The notes beneath the pieces are model-generated. The model was not told the origin of the DNA and did not search any database. It was given only the letters and a program-made list of their open reading frames with translations. A DNA stretch of 34,722 nucleotides from Gammaproteobacteria bacterium (GTDB lineage: Bacteria > Pseudomonadota > Gammaproteobacteria > Pseudomonadales > Azotimanducaceae). The stretch is from contig JAUIED010000037.1 of NCBI GenBank assembly GCA_030428905.1, forward strand, positions 1-34,722, written 5' to 3'. The position numbers were made by a program, and so were the translations under genes. Positions 8,139 through 15,936 of the stretch are shown piece after piece (position 1 is the first letter of the stretch; every line of letters starts with the position of its first letter).

Positions 8139-9012
8139 AGCCGCCATCAAGCCACTACCACTCGCCATCGTCGGCATCAGCGCAGCGCTCGTCATCGCCA
8201 CCCTGATCGCCTGGGCTGGCAGCACGCAGAGCCAACTCTGGGCCGGCCTGCCGGTGTTTGCGCTGTGCGCCGTGCTTGCATTCTCCGTGCAGTGGGTCGT
8301 CTTCGTGCACTCGTGGATCAACCACACGGAGCGCTTTTACGATCTGACCGGATCCATCACCTACGTGCTGATGATTGCTTTCGCTCTGTGGGCCTCCACC
8401 ACCGATGCGCGCTCCGCACTGCTGGCCGCCCTCATCTTCATCTGGGCAGCACGCCTGGGACCGTTTCTGTTCCTGCGCATCAGAAAGGACGGCGAAGACC
8501 GCCGCTTTCGCAGCATCAAGACCTCGTTTCCATCGCTGCTGATGACCTGGACGCTGCAGGGATTGTGGGTGTTCATCACCGCCGCCTGCGCGCTGGCTGC
8601 AATCACCGGCACGACTCGCGCACCGCTGGACTGGCCCGCCGCCATCGGCTTCCTGCTGTGGGTTACAGGCTTCGCTTTTGAGGTGATTGCCGACCGGCAG
8701 AAGTCGGCGTTTCGCGCGGAACCGTCCAACCGCGATGCGTTCATCACCACGGGCCTGTGGGCCTGGTCGCGCCACCCGAACTACTTCGGCGAGATCGTCC
8801 TGTGGGTCGGCATCAGCATCATCGCGCTGCCGGTCTTTCAGGGCTGGCAGTATCTGACGCTCATCTCACCAGTATTCGTGGTGGTGTTGCTCACCAAGAT
8901 CAGCGGCGTACGCATGCTGGAAAACCGCGGGAAGAAGCGATGGGGCAATGACCCCGAATATCAGGCCTACCTCGCCAACACACCCGTACTCGTTCCGCGC
9001 CCGCCACGATGA
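8128..9012 (+). CDS. DUF1295 / steroid-5-alpha-reductase-like membrane protein
   Basis: This is a multi-pass inner-membrane protein of the DUF1295 family, related to steroid 5-alpha-reductase C-terminal and isoprenylcysteine methyltransferase-like proteins. About seven hydrophobic segments are visible. Family hallmarks are the acidic/basic loop RIRKDGEDRRFRSIK, the segment FEVIADRQKSAFR, and GLWAWSRHPNYFGEIVLWVG, where RHPNYFGE is the conserved cofactor-site signature. The substrate is unknown. The start is unclear: the frame can begin with TTG at 8128 inside a hairpin. The best ribosome site (8132-8138) instead sits 7 bases before an ATC at 8146, and no ATG occurs until far into the protein. 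It overlaps the flavoprotein gene as ATGA. Confidence 0.85.
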   Translation: MQGRAAIKPLPLAIVGISAALVIATLIAWAGSTQSQLWAGLPVFALCAVLAFSVQWVVFVHSWINHTERFYDLTGSITYVLMIAFALWASTTDARSALLAALIFIWAARLGPFLFLRIRKDGEDRRFRSIKTSFPSLLMTWTLQGLWVFITAACALAAITGTTRAPLDWPAAIGFLLWVTGFAFEVIADRQKSAFRAEPSNRDAFITTGLWAWSRHPNYFGEIVLWVGISIIALPVFQGWQYLTLISPVFVVVLLTKISGVRMLENRGKKRWGNDPEYQAYLANTPVLVPRPPR

Positions 9013-10184
9013 GCTGGCGCAACTGGTCTGGCAGGCACGCCGCGCGCGGCGCAACCCTCGTGCAGGCCTACACCGACGAGGATGTGCAAGCCCTCATCCG
9101 CTCCAGCACCGGGCCGGTGCGCGCGGCAGGCTCAGGCCACTCCCATGCCCCTCTGATTCCGAGCGACGGCCTGATCATTGACACCGCAGCACTCAGCGGC
9201 GTGGTCGACGTCGATGTCGATGCATGCCGCGCAAGCGTGCGCGCGGGAACGAAGATCTACGCCCTGGGACGCCCACTGCACGATGCAGGGATGGCACTGT
9301 TCAATCAGGGCGACATCGACCAACAGGCGATTAGCGGAGCAACGGCCACCGGCACGCACGGCACCGGGCGGAGCCTGAAAAACCTGTCCAGCGCCGTCAC
9401 AGCCATGACCCTCGTTACCGCCGACGGTACCGAGCAACACGTGGATGAGCACACAGGGGCCGACATCCTACAGGCGGCGCGTCTGCATCTGGGCGCGTTC
9501 GGAGTCGTCACGCGGCTAACGCTGCAGTGCCGCCCTTCCTACGTACTGAAGCAGGAAGGTGGTTCCGAACCGTTTTCCGCTATCGCACAGGACATTGATG
9601 CGCGCATCGAAAGACACCGGCACTATGAGTTTTTCTGGTACCCGCAGGACGATGTCGCGGTGTGGAAGGGCACCGACGAAACCGACGAAGCGCCGGTCTA
9701 CCCCCTCGCCGAGGAAGGAGCCCGTTGCGGCTGGAGCTTCGAGGTGCTGCCCAACCATCGCCCGCACAAGCACACGGAGATGGAATACAGCGTACCGGCA
9801 GATCGGGGGCTCGACTGTTTCATGGAGATCCGCGAGTTGCTGCGTTCGCAGTTTCCGGACGTGCGCTGGCCTGTTGAGTACCGCACCCTCGCGGCAGATG
9901 ATGTGTGGCTGTCTACGGCCTACGAGCGCGACACCGTCACCATCTCCATTCACCAGGATGTTCGCGAGGACGAAACCGCCTACTACCAGGCGGCCGAGGC
10001 CATCTTCCTGCGCTACGACGGCCGGCCGCACTGGGGCAAGGTGCACTATCTCACCGCCGAGCAGCTCACAGAGCGGCACCCGCGGTGGGGGGACTGGTGG
10101 CGAGCACGCGATGCGCTGGACCCTGAGGGTCGCTTCCTGAATCCCTGGCTTGCCGGCCTCAGGCCCGGCAACGCCTCTGAATGA
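9009..10184 (+). CDS. FAD-linked oxidase of the D-arabinono-1,4-lactone oxidase type
   Basis: This flavoprotein resembles the aldonolactone oxidase family (D-arabinono-, L-gulono- and L-galactonolactone oxidases), which oxidise a sugar lactone or polyol with FAD. The N-terminal half is an FAD-binding PCMH-type domain with AAGSGHSHAPL, whose histidine is the usual place for covalent FAD attachment, and GATATGTHGTG. The C-terminal half is the ALO domain with the HWGK signature near residues 341-344 (RPHWGKVHYL). Length of 391 residues is slightly short but complete. The ATG overlaps the stop of the DUF1295 gene, so the two products probably act together. The actual substrate cannot be read from sequence. 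Confidence 0.87.
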   Translation: MSWRNWSGRHAARGATLVQAYTDEDVQALIRSSTGPVRAAGSGHSHAPLIPSDGLIIDTAALSGVVDVDVDACRASVRAGTKIYALGRPLHDAGMALFNQGDIDQQAISGATATGTHGTGRSLKNLSSAVTAMTLVTADGTEQHVDEHTGADILQAARLHLGAFGVVTRLTLQCRPSYVLKQEGGSEPFSAIAQDIDARIERHRHYEFFWYPQDDVAVWKGTDETDEAPVYPLAEEGARCGWSFEVLPNHRPHKHTEMEYSVPADRGLDCFMEIRELLRSQFPDVRWPVEYRTLAADDVWLSTAYERDTVTISIHQDVREDETAYYQAAEAIFLRYDGRPHWGKVHYLTAEQLTERHPRWGDWWRARDALDPEGRFLNPWLAGLRPGNASE

Positions 10185-10274
10185 TCCCGTTGCTCAGTTA
10201 GCACATCCGCCCTATTCAGGACCCGGTGCTTGCCTTACATACTTGCAGGCGGTTGCAGAGATCTGGAGACTGCC

Positions 10275-10781
10275 ATGTTCAACCGGCGCCACGCGCTGAT
10301 GCTTGCGCTTTTATTCCCCTGCGCCGGAGCATGGTCGGACCACATGCCGCCGATTTCCCTGAGCGAGGTTGCTGCGGGGATCACCGACGCCGGCGGCCCG
10401 GACGTCTCCAGTGTGCTGCGTATGGAGACTCCCGCCGACCCCAAGGTACATGGACGCGAATTTTACTTTGCGACGAACGGTTCCGGCACACCCGTCAAAT
10501 GGGGCTCGCCCTCGGCCAAGTTCATCATCCGCATAAACATTTCGTACGACACCAAGGGAACATGGTCAGCGGACATCTCATCCACCTACATCTCAACGGG
10601 CCAGATCCTCAACGCCGCAGGGTCGACCAGTGCGGTGTATCCGCCAAAGGACTCTGACAAAGAACCGCACCCTCCACCACGAAGTGCCAGGGGGGCAGTC
10701 GCCCTCGCCTACACGATATTCAACCGTGGGCGGCGCGACGGCAAGGTCCTGCTGCGCGGCGGCCACACAGCCACCCGGTGA
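10275..10781 (+). CDS. Exported hypothetical protein
   Basis: I do not recognise this 168-residue protein. The start MFNRRHALMLALLFPCAGAWSD looks like a signal peptide (basic n-region, hydrophobic core, small residues before the likely cut), so it is probably periplasmic or secreted. The mature part contains a beta-rich stretch (FYFATNGSGTPVKWG, AKFIIRINISYDTKGTW) and a basic, proline-containing C-terminus. The ATG at 10275 has GGAG eight bases upstream; a TTG at 10230 would add 15 residues and spoil the signal peptide. It stands alone between the oxidase gene and a palindromic repeat array. The coding status is likely but not certain. Confidence 0.6.
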   Translation: MFNRRHALMLALLFPCAGAWSDHMPPISLSEVAAGITDAGGPDVSSVLRMETPADPKVHGREFYFATNGSGTPVKWGSPSAKFIIRINISYDTKGTWSADISSTYISTGQILNAAGSTSAVYPPKDSDKEPHPPPRSARGAVALAYTIFNRGRRDGKVLLRGGHTATR

Positions 10782-10819
10782 CAAGACGGGCTGGCTCTGC
10801 GCGCCGCTCTGGCCAAACC

Positions 10820-10927
10820 AGCACCCCGCAGGGTGGCAGATTCAGCGCCCCTCAGGGGTGACAGATTCAGCACCCCGCAGGGGTGGCAGACCTAGCACCC
10901 CGCAGGGGTGGCAGAACCAGCACCCGC
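10820..10927. repeat. 25-bp tandem repeat array of palindromic units
   Basis: Four consecutive units start at 10820, 10844, 10869 and 10894. The first is 24 bases and the others 25. A broken fifth copy starts at 10919. The common core is GCACCCCGCAGGGGTGGCAGA. Each unit contains the palindrome CACCCC-GCA-GGGGTG or a near copy (the second has TCA as its centre and one G-T wobble). The array fills the gap between two converging genes and ends at the stop codon of the leftward one. A bidirectional transcription-ending or REP-like role is possible; no transposase is linked. Confidence 0.85.
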
Positions 10928-10928
10928 C

Positions 10929-11126
10929 TCAACGCAGCGTCGTCTTCGTCTCGCCGCAGCGGCGGCACTTGTGCACGGTGACCAGCTTGCCGCGCTTCAC
11001 GTCGAACTGCTTGTCCTGGAAGATCTCCCACTTGTGGAAACCCCGCTTGCACATGGTCACGCCTTTGGCCCAATCCTTGCGCTTGCGCTTCGGATCGGGC
11101 TTGGCAAAACGAACGACGTCGCCCAT
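10929..11126 (-). CDS. Small zinc-ribbon-like protein
   Basis: This 65-residue protein is very basic in its first half (PDPKRKRKDWAKG) and has four potential metal ligands, C26, H31, C54 and C57, the last two as CRRC. That pattern suggests a small zinc ribbon. I cannot assign a function. I chose the ATG at 11126 because it lies 4 bases after the stop of the MDR oxidoreductase gene, which points to co-transcription. A longer frame start would run back through that gene. Its stop codon touches the edge of the tandem repeat array. Confidence 0.65.
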   Translation of the reverse strand: MGDVVRFAKPDPKRKRKDWAKGVTMCKRGFHKWEIFQDKQFDVKRGKLVTVHKCRRCGETKTTLR

Positions 11127-11130
11127 ACGC

Positions 11131-12252
11131 TCAGCCCTGCGGGTTGACCAGTACCTTCTCGCCGGTGGACATGCGCCCGTAGAACGCGATCGCCTCCGGG
11201 TCGAGCACGTCGTCGAGGGAGATCTGCCGCGCATAGCTGCTTTCGAAGGTGGTATGGATTTCATCCGCCACCCGCTGACGCAGTTCGTTCATGCGCGCTT
11301 CACCCACACGCTCCATGAACGGCGTGAGCAGCCAGCCGCCTACACCCCAGGCCATGCCATAGCTTCGATTCAGCGTGGTTGGTGCCCGCTCCAGCCCACC
11401 GTAGATGTACACCTGCTTGTGCGTCGAGGAGCCATAGCGGTTGAAGTCGCCGCCCTGGCGCATCAGCGCCGCTTCCATGGCGGAGAGGATGCGATCGGCC
11501 AGCTTGCCGCCACCGGTAGCATCAAAGCCGATCGTCGCGCCTGTTGCGGCGATGGCATCGGTCAGCGCCGACTGCGCATCATCCGCGGACATGTCCACGA
11601 CGTGCTCTGCACCGAGCGACTTCAACAGTTCCACCTGCGCGGGCTTGCGCACCACGTTGACCAGCGGCACCCCGTCGGCCAGGCAGATCTTCACGAGCAT
11701 CTGCCCGAGGTTGGAGGCCGCCGCGGTGTGCACCAGCGCCTGATGACCTTCCAGCCGCATGGTGTCCACCATGCCGAGCGCCGTGAGCGGGTTGACGAAG
11801 CACGACGCCCCGTCCGCGGCGCTGGTGCCTTCATTGAGGGCCAGCACCTGCTGCACCGGCAGCCGCCGGTACTGTGCGTACATCGCGCCGCCGAGGCCCG
11901 CCACCGTACGCCCCAGCAACGCCTGGGCGGCCGGGTCGGAGCCGGCAGCGACAACCGTGCCCGCACCTTCGTTGCCGACGGGCATGGCGTGGCCTACCCG
12001 ACCCTGCATGGCGCCAAGCACCGACTGCGAAACGGTCAGCCGCGTGGTGTCGCCGTCACGCTCCGCCGAACCGATGTCCGCCGCCGCCAGCAGCATGCCG
12101 AGATCCGAGGGATTGATGGGGGAGGCTTCCACCCGCACCATTACTTCGTTGTCTTTCGGCACACCGAAATCGCGCTCGCCAATGGCCAGGCGCAGGGTGC
12201 CGTCTGCTTCGAGGGTGGACGTCAGAAAGCGCCCGACAAATGCATCGCTCAT
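11131..12252 (-). CDS. Zinc-independent MDR-family oxidoreductase (quinone/enoyl reductase-like)
   Basis: This is a 373-residue member of the medium-chain dehydrogenase/reductase superfamily, closest in pattern to NADPH:quinone reductases and trans-2-enoyl reductases. The catalytic N-terminal domain contains VRVEASPINPSDLG and GNEGAGTVVAAG. The nucleotide-binding domain contains VHTAAASNLGQMLVKIC, the conserved stretch in front of the NADP-binding fold. The cysteine ligands of zinc alcohol dehydrogenases are not seen. It follows the VOC gene by 7 bases in the same leftward operon. The natural substrate is unknown. Confidence 0.83.
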   Translation of the reverse strand: MSDAFVGRFLTSTLEADGTLRLAIGERDFGVPKDNEVMVRVEASPINPSDLGMLLAAADIGSAERDGDTTRLTVSQSVLGAMQGRVGHAMPVGNEGAGTVVAAGSDPAAQALLGRTVAGLGGAMYAQYRRLPVQQVLALNEGTSAADGASCFVNPLTALGMVDTMRLEGHQALVHTAAASNLGQMLVKICLADGVPLVNVVRKPAQVELLKSLGAEHVVDMSADDAQSALTDAIAATGATIGFDATGGGKLADRILSAMEAALMRQGGDFNRYGSSTHKQVYIYGGLERAPTTLNRSYGMAWGVGGWLLTPFMERVGEARMNELRQRVADEIHTTFESSYARQISLDDVLDPEAIAFYGRMSTGEKVLVNPQG

Positions 12253-12259
12253 GTCGTCG

Positions 12260-12634
12260 TTACCCCATGCTCATCTTGTAGAAGCAAAGCTTGTTGCCAT
12301 CGAGATCGCGTACGTAGGCGCCGTAGAACATTCCCGGCACACGCTCGCCCGGCTCGCCTTCGTCTGCCGCGCCGAGCTCCAGGGCTTTGGCGTACAGCTT
12401 CTGCACGGTGTCCTCATCGCCCGCGTCGATGGCGAACATGTTGCCGTTGCCGCAGTGCTGCGCGCCTTCGTCATAGGGAATGCAGATGGCAAGCATGGCG
12501 CCCTGGCCGTTGCCATAGAACTTGATGCGATCCATGCCCATGAGCTGCTTGCCGCCGATTTCGGCGAGCAGCGCGCCGTAAAAGGCCTCCGCGCGCGCCA
12601 TGTCGTTTACGCCGATGGTTACGTAGCCGATCAT
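12260..12634 (-). CDS. VOC-family (glyoxalase/bleomycin-resistance-like) protein
   Basis: This 124-residue protein has the vicinal oxygen chelate fold. The start MIGYVTIGVNDMARAEAFYG and the end YVRDLDGNKLCFYK are typical of single-module glyoxalase-like proteins. The first metal-ligand position usually held by histidine is threonine here (YVTIG), so classic metal-dependent glyoxalase I activity is doubtful. It sits 39 bases after the AceE-like gene and 7 bases before the MDR gene, within a leftward operon. Function is unknown. Confidence 0.82.
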   Translation of the reverse strand: MIGYVTIGVNDMARAEAFYGALLAEIGGKQLMGMDRIKFYGNGQGAMLAICIPYDEGAQHCGNGNMFAIDAGDEDTVQKLYAKALELGAADEGEPGERVPGMFYGAYVRDLDGNKLCFYKMSMG

Positions 12635-12673
12635 CCTCGTGATCTCCAGTTGGTGGTAGTCAGCGGCATGCTA

Positions 12674-15241
12674 TCACGGGCTCAGGACATCCAACGCATG
12701 CGTGGCGGCACGCACGATGTCGGCAGCACCCACCTGGAAGTGGGCACGCAGGTCTGCGCGGTCTTCGCTGAGGCCGAAGCCATCTGTGCCGAGGATCTCC
12801 ACAGGCCCGGGCAGATAACCGGTGATGCCATGCGCCAGTGACTTCATGTAGTCGCTCACGCATACGAATACCCCCCGCTCCTCAGCGAACAGGCGCTGCA
12901 CCAGCGGCACCGCATGCCCGCCGGTCCGATTCGCTGCCCTTACCGCCAGTGCCTCGCGCTCGAGCTCCACGTAGCTCGTCACGCTCCACACGTTCACGCC
13001 AACACCCACGCGTTCGAGTTGTTCCATCGCCAGGAGCGCTTCGCTGATGAGCGGGCCGCTGGCCAGCACGTTGGCAACCCTGTCAGTCACCAGGCTGGTA
13101 CGTCGGTAGCAGTACGCACCCTGAAGAATGTCTGCATCCGTGACACCGTCTGGCCGCGCCGGCATCTCGTAGCTCTGGTTGTACAGCGTGATGTAGAACA
13201 TCACCGCCTCCTGCTCGGTGTACATCCTGCGCATACCATCCCGCACGATCACCGCGAGTTCATAAGCAAAAGCCGGGTCGTAGGAAACGACGGACGGCAC
13301 CGTGCTTGCCAGCAGAAGGGAGTGTCCATCCTGGTGTTGGATACCCTCGCCGTTGAGCGTCGTGCGGCCCGCGGTACCGCCGAGCAGAAAACCTCGACAG
13401 AGCTGGTCTGCGCAGCTCCAGATCATGTCGCCCACGCGCTGAAAGCCAAACATCGAGTAAAAGATATAGAACGGGATCATCGGCAAACCGTGCACCGCAT
13501 ACGCGCTGCCAGCCGCCATGAAGGAGGCCATCGCACCGGTCTCGCAGATACCCTCCTGCAGGATCTGACCGTCAGCCGCTTCCCGGTAGGGCAACAGCGT
13601 ATCGGCATCCACCGGCGTGTACTTCTGTCCAACTGGTGAGTAGATGCCAGCCACCTTGAACAGTCCATCCATGCCGAACGTACGCGCTTCGTCCGGCACG
13701 ATAGGCACCACGTAACGGCCGTGCTCGGGATCTTTGAGCAGGTTGGCCAACAGCCGCACCATCGCCATGGTGGTCGACATGGCACGACCCGCACGTGGGC
13801 GTTCCAGCGTCTCGAAAGGTGTGGGCGCCGGCACCGGCAATGCCTGGCAGACCACTTCCCGCCGGGGCACGTAGCCGTGCAGCGCTTCGCGGTGCGTATG
13901 CAGGTAACGCAGTTCCTCGCTGTCTTCCGGCGGCAGGTAAAAGGCGGCAGCAGCAGCCTCCGCGTCGGTCAGCGGTATGCCGAACCCCCTCGCCAGACGA
14001 ACCCGCTCCTCCGGCGAGAAGTCCTTTTTCTGGTGCGCCGTGTTGCTCCCTTGCGCAGCCCCCATGCCGTCGCCTTTCACCGTTTTAACCAGCACCACAA
14101 CCGGCTTTCCCTGCGCCTGCGATGCACGCGCAAAGGCGGCGTAAACTTTTTTCGGGTCCTGCCCGCCGCGCTTGATGTTGCGCACCTCGTCATCGGTGAG
14201 CGTGTTCATCATGCGTTCGAGCTCCGGATTGCCTTCCACCCAGTGCTCGCGCTGACGGTCGCCGGGCAATACGGAGTAGCGCTGGTAGTCCCCATCAAGA
14301 CACTCGTTCATGCGCCGCTCGAGCACGCCGTTGCGATCCGCAGCCAACAGACCGTCCCAGCCGCTGCCCCAGATCACTTTGATCACCTCCCAGTCAGCGC
14401 CACGAAAGGAGCGCTCCAGCTCCTGAATGATCTTGCCGTTGCCGCGCACCGGTCCGTCGAGGCGCTGCAGGTTGCAGTTCACCACGAGGATCAGATTGTC
14501 CAGGCGCTCGCGGCTGGCCATGTTGATGGTGCCGAGCACCTCCGGCTCATCGGCCTCGCCGTCGCCGATGAAGCACCAGATCTTGCCCTCCCGCTTCGGC
14601 GCCAGACCCCGGTGCTCTAGGTACTTGGCAAACCGCGCCTGATAGATGGCCGCCGGAGTTGACAAGCCCATGGACGCATTGGGAATCTGCCAGAAATCCG
14701 GCATTGAGCGCGGGTGCGGGTAGGAACTCAGGCCACCACCCTCACCCAACTCCTGACGGTAGTTCTTCAGCTGTTGCTCACTGAGCCGGCCCTCAAGATA
14801 CGCCCGCGCATACACCCCTGGTGCCGCATGCGGCTGTGGCAGTACCAGGTCGCCACGACGACCGTCAGCCGAGCCGCGAAAGAAGTGGTTGAAGCCGACC
14901 TCGAGCATCGTCGCGCAGGAGGCATACGTTGCAATGTGCCCTCCCACACCGAGCTTGCGATCCGCCGCCTGCAGCACCATGGCGAGCGCGTTCCAGCGGT
15001 TGATGTTCTCGATGCGTTTCTCGAGTTCGAGATCGCCGGGGTACGGTGGCTGGTCCGCTGGACGAATGGTATTTACATACGATGTATTCAGCGGCGCCTG
15101 CAGCGCTTCCACGCCGAGCTGGCGCGCCTGCTCGGCAAGGGCCGCAAGAATGCCCTTCACCCCTTCCGCGCCATACTCGCGATGAATGTCCAGCAGCGAC
15201 TCGCGCCACTCCTGTGCGTCTTCTTCCAGAGCCGGATCCAT
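12674..15241 (-). CDS. Homodimeric 2-oxo acid dehydrogenase E1 (AceE/MdeB type)
   Basis: This 855-residue protein belongs to the homodimeric AceE family, which decarboxylates pyruvate or 2-oxobutyrate with ThDP and hands the acyl group to an E2. The ThDP motif is clear: GDGEADEPE at residues 226-234 and NCNLQRLDGPVRGNGK near 255-270. Other hallmarks are GGHIATYASCAT (~100-111), HFFRG (~119-123), APGVYARAYLEGRL (~140-153) and GEGIQHQDGHS. E. coli AceE is 887 residues, so this one is slightly short. No E2 or E3 follows; instead it faces a divergent Lrp/AsnC gene. That arrangement recalls mdeR-mdeB of methionine/2-oxobutyrate catabolism in Pseudomonas, so it may be a second E1 rather than the housekeeping one. 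AAAGGC precedes the ATG by 6 bases. Confidence 0.88.
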   Translation of the reverse strand: MDPALEEDAQEWRESLLDIHREYGAEGVKGILAALAEQARQLGVEALQAPLNTSYVNTIRPADQPPYPGDLELEKRIENINRWNALAMVLQAADRKLGVGGHIATYASCATMLEVGFNHFFRGSADGRRGDLVLPQPHAAPGVYARAYLEGRLSEQQLKNYRQELGEGGGLSSYPHPRSMPDFWQIPNASMGLSTPAAIYQARFAKYLEHRGLAPKREGKIWCFIGDGEADEPEVLGTINMASRERLDNLILVVNCNLQRLDGPVRGNGKIIQELERSFRGADWEVIKVIWGSGWDGLLAADRNGVLERRMNECLDGDYQRYSVLPGDRQREHWVEGNPELERMMNTLTDDEVRNIKRGGQDPKKVYAAFARASQAQGKPVVVLVKTVKGDGMGAAQGSNTAHQKKDFSPEERVRLARGFGIPLTDAEAAAAAFYLPPEDSEELRYLHTHREALHGYVPRREVVCQALPVPAPTPFETLERPRAGRAMSTTMAMVRLLANLLKDPEHGRYVVPIVPDEARTFGMDGLFKVAGIYSPVGQKYTPVDADTLLPYREAADGQILQEGICETGAMASFMAAGSAYAVHGLPMIPFYIFYSMFGFQRVGDMIWSCADQLCRGFLLGGTAGRTTLNGEGIQHQDGHSLLLASTVPSVVSYDPAFAYELAVIVRDGMRRMYTEQEAVMFYITLYNQSYEMPARPDGVTDADILQGAYCYRRTSLVTDRVANVLASGPLISEALLAMEQLERVGVGVNVWSVTSYVELEREALAVRAANRTGGHAVPLVQRLFAEERGVFVCVSDYMKSLAHGITGYLPGPVEILGTDGFGLSEDRADLRAHFQVGAADIVRAATHALDVLSP

Positions 15242-15279
15242 GATTACGCCTTTGGGAAAAGCCTCATTATCTTACGGAA

Positions 15280-15296
15280 CGACTCATACTGAGTTG
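15280..15296. promoter_or_regulatory. Imperfect 17-bp palindrome between aceE-like and lrp-like genes
   Basis: CGACTCA-TAC-TGAGTTG is an inverted repeat with a 5-bp perfect core on each side (ACTCA/TGAGT), one mismatch and one further match. Its size fits Lrp/AsnC operators, which are usually ~15-bp imperfect palindromes. It lies about 40 bases upstream of the leftward AceE-like start and ~85 bases from the rightward regulator start. An AT-rich stretch (15311-15355) with TATATT at 15327-15332 follows and may hold the rightward promoter, although no good -35 box is visible. Binding is inferred. Confidence 0.4.
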
Positions 15297-15359
15297 CCTA
15301 TCGTGCCTGGTTCTACACAAAATTCGCTATATTCATCCAAAATTTGAGAGAAAACAGAG

Positions 15360-15393
15360 ACTTCATGCCAAGGGACACTTCATGCCAAGAGAC
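15360..15393 (+). repeat. 17-bp tandem duplication over the regulator start codon
   Basis: ACTTCATGCCAAGGGAC (15360-15376) is followed directly by ACTTCATGCCAAGAGAC (15377-15393), with 16 of 17 bases identical. Each copy carries an ATG. Because 17 is not a multiple of three, the first ATG (15365) opens a 28-codon frame that ends at 15451 inside the regulator gene, while the second (15382) starts the regulator. AAGGGA from the first copy now serves as the ribosome site of the second. Confidence 0.85.
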
Positions 15394-15855
15394 ACGATGG
15401 ACGATAAAGACCGCGAGATTCTTCGTCATCTGCAGGACAACGCGCGCCTGACCAATGCCGAACTCGCCGACCGGGTTAACCTGTCGCCGTCGCCTTGCCT
15501 GCGCCGCGTTCGCCGACTGGAAGCGGAAGGCGTCATACTTCGCTACGCCACCATCGTCGATCCGCGCCGCGCCGGGCTCGCGGTCAGCATCTTCGTCAGC
15601 GTGTCCCTGGCACGCCAGGACAAGGCATCGCTGTCTGAGTTCGAATCCATCATGCAGGCCAGACCCGAGGTGATGGAGTGTTATCTGATGACCGGCACAT
15701 CCGACTACCTTCTGCGCGTCGTCGTGCCGGACCTGGCCGCGTACGAAACATTTCTCTCCGACCATCTGACGTCCGTTGGCGGGGTGGCCAACATCCAGTC
15801 CAGCTTCGCGCTCAAAGAAATCGTGCACCGCACCGCCCTTCCCCTACCCGCGTGA
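15382..15855 (+). CDS. Lrp/AsnC-family transcription regulator
   Basis: This is a 157-residue leucine-responsive-type regulator that senses an amino or keto acid and binds DNA as a dimer or higher oligomer. The N-terminus has the usual start MDDKDREILRHLQDNAR and a winged helix (LTNAELADRVNLSPSPCLRR, about residues 23-42). The C-terminal RAM ligand-sensing domain contains VMECYLMTGTSDYLLRVVVP. Two in-frame ATGs exist (15382, 15397). I prefer 15382 because AAGGGA lies 6 bases upstream. It is transcribed away from the AceE-like gene and probably controls it, and possibly itself. An OmpA-like gene follows 81 bases later on the same strand. Confidence 0.92.
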   Translation: MPRDTMDDKDREILRHLQDNARLTNAELADRVNLSPSPCLRRVRRLEAEGVILRYATIVDPRRAGLAVSIFVSVSLARQDKASLSEFESIMQARPEVMECYLMTGTSDYLLRVVVPDLAAYETFLSDHLTSVGGVANIQSSFALKEIVHRTALPLPA

Positions 15856-15936
15856 GTTCGCGGACAGGCAAGTGACATCCAACCGGCGAAGCGATACCGT
15901 GATCTCGGTGCCAGGAACAGGGAGCGGGAATCGCAG

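Noticed and set aside
10820-10927. CRISPR array
   Set aside because: Units are directly adjacent without unique spacers, and no cas genes are present.
10630-12525. Open frame of 631 codons on the + strand
   Set aside because: It runs antisense through the zinc-ribbon, MDR and VOC genes, whose proteins match known families. The predicted product is low-complexity and rich in Arg/His, typical of a GC-rich shadow frame.
13721-14620. 299-codon frame on the + strand
   Set aside because: It is antisense to the AceE-like gene; His/Arg/Gln-rich composition marks it as a shadow.
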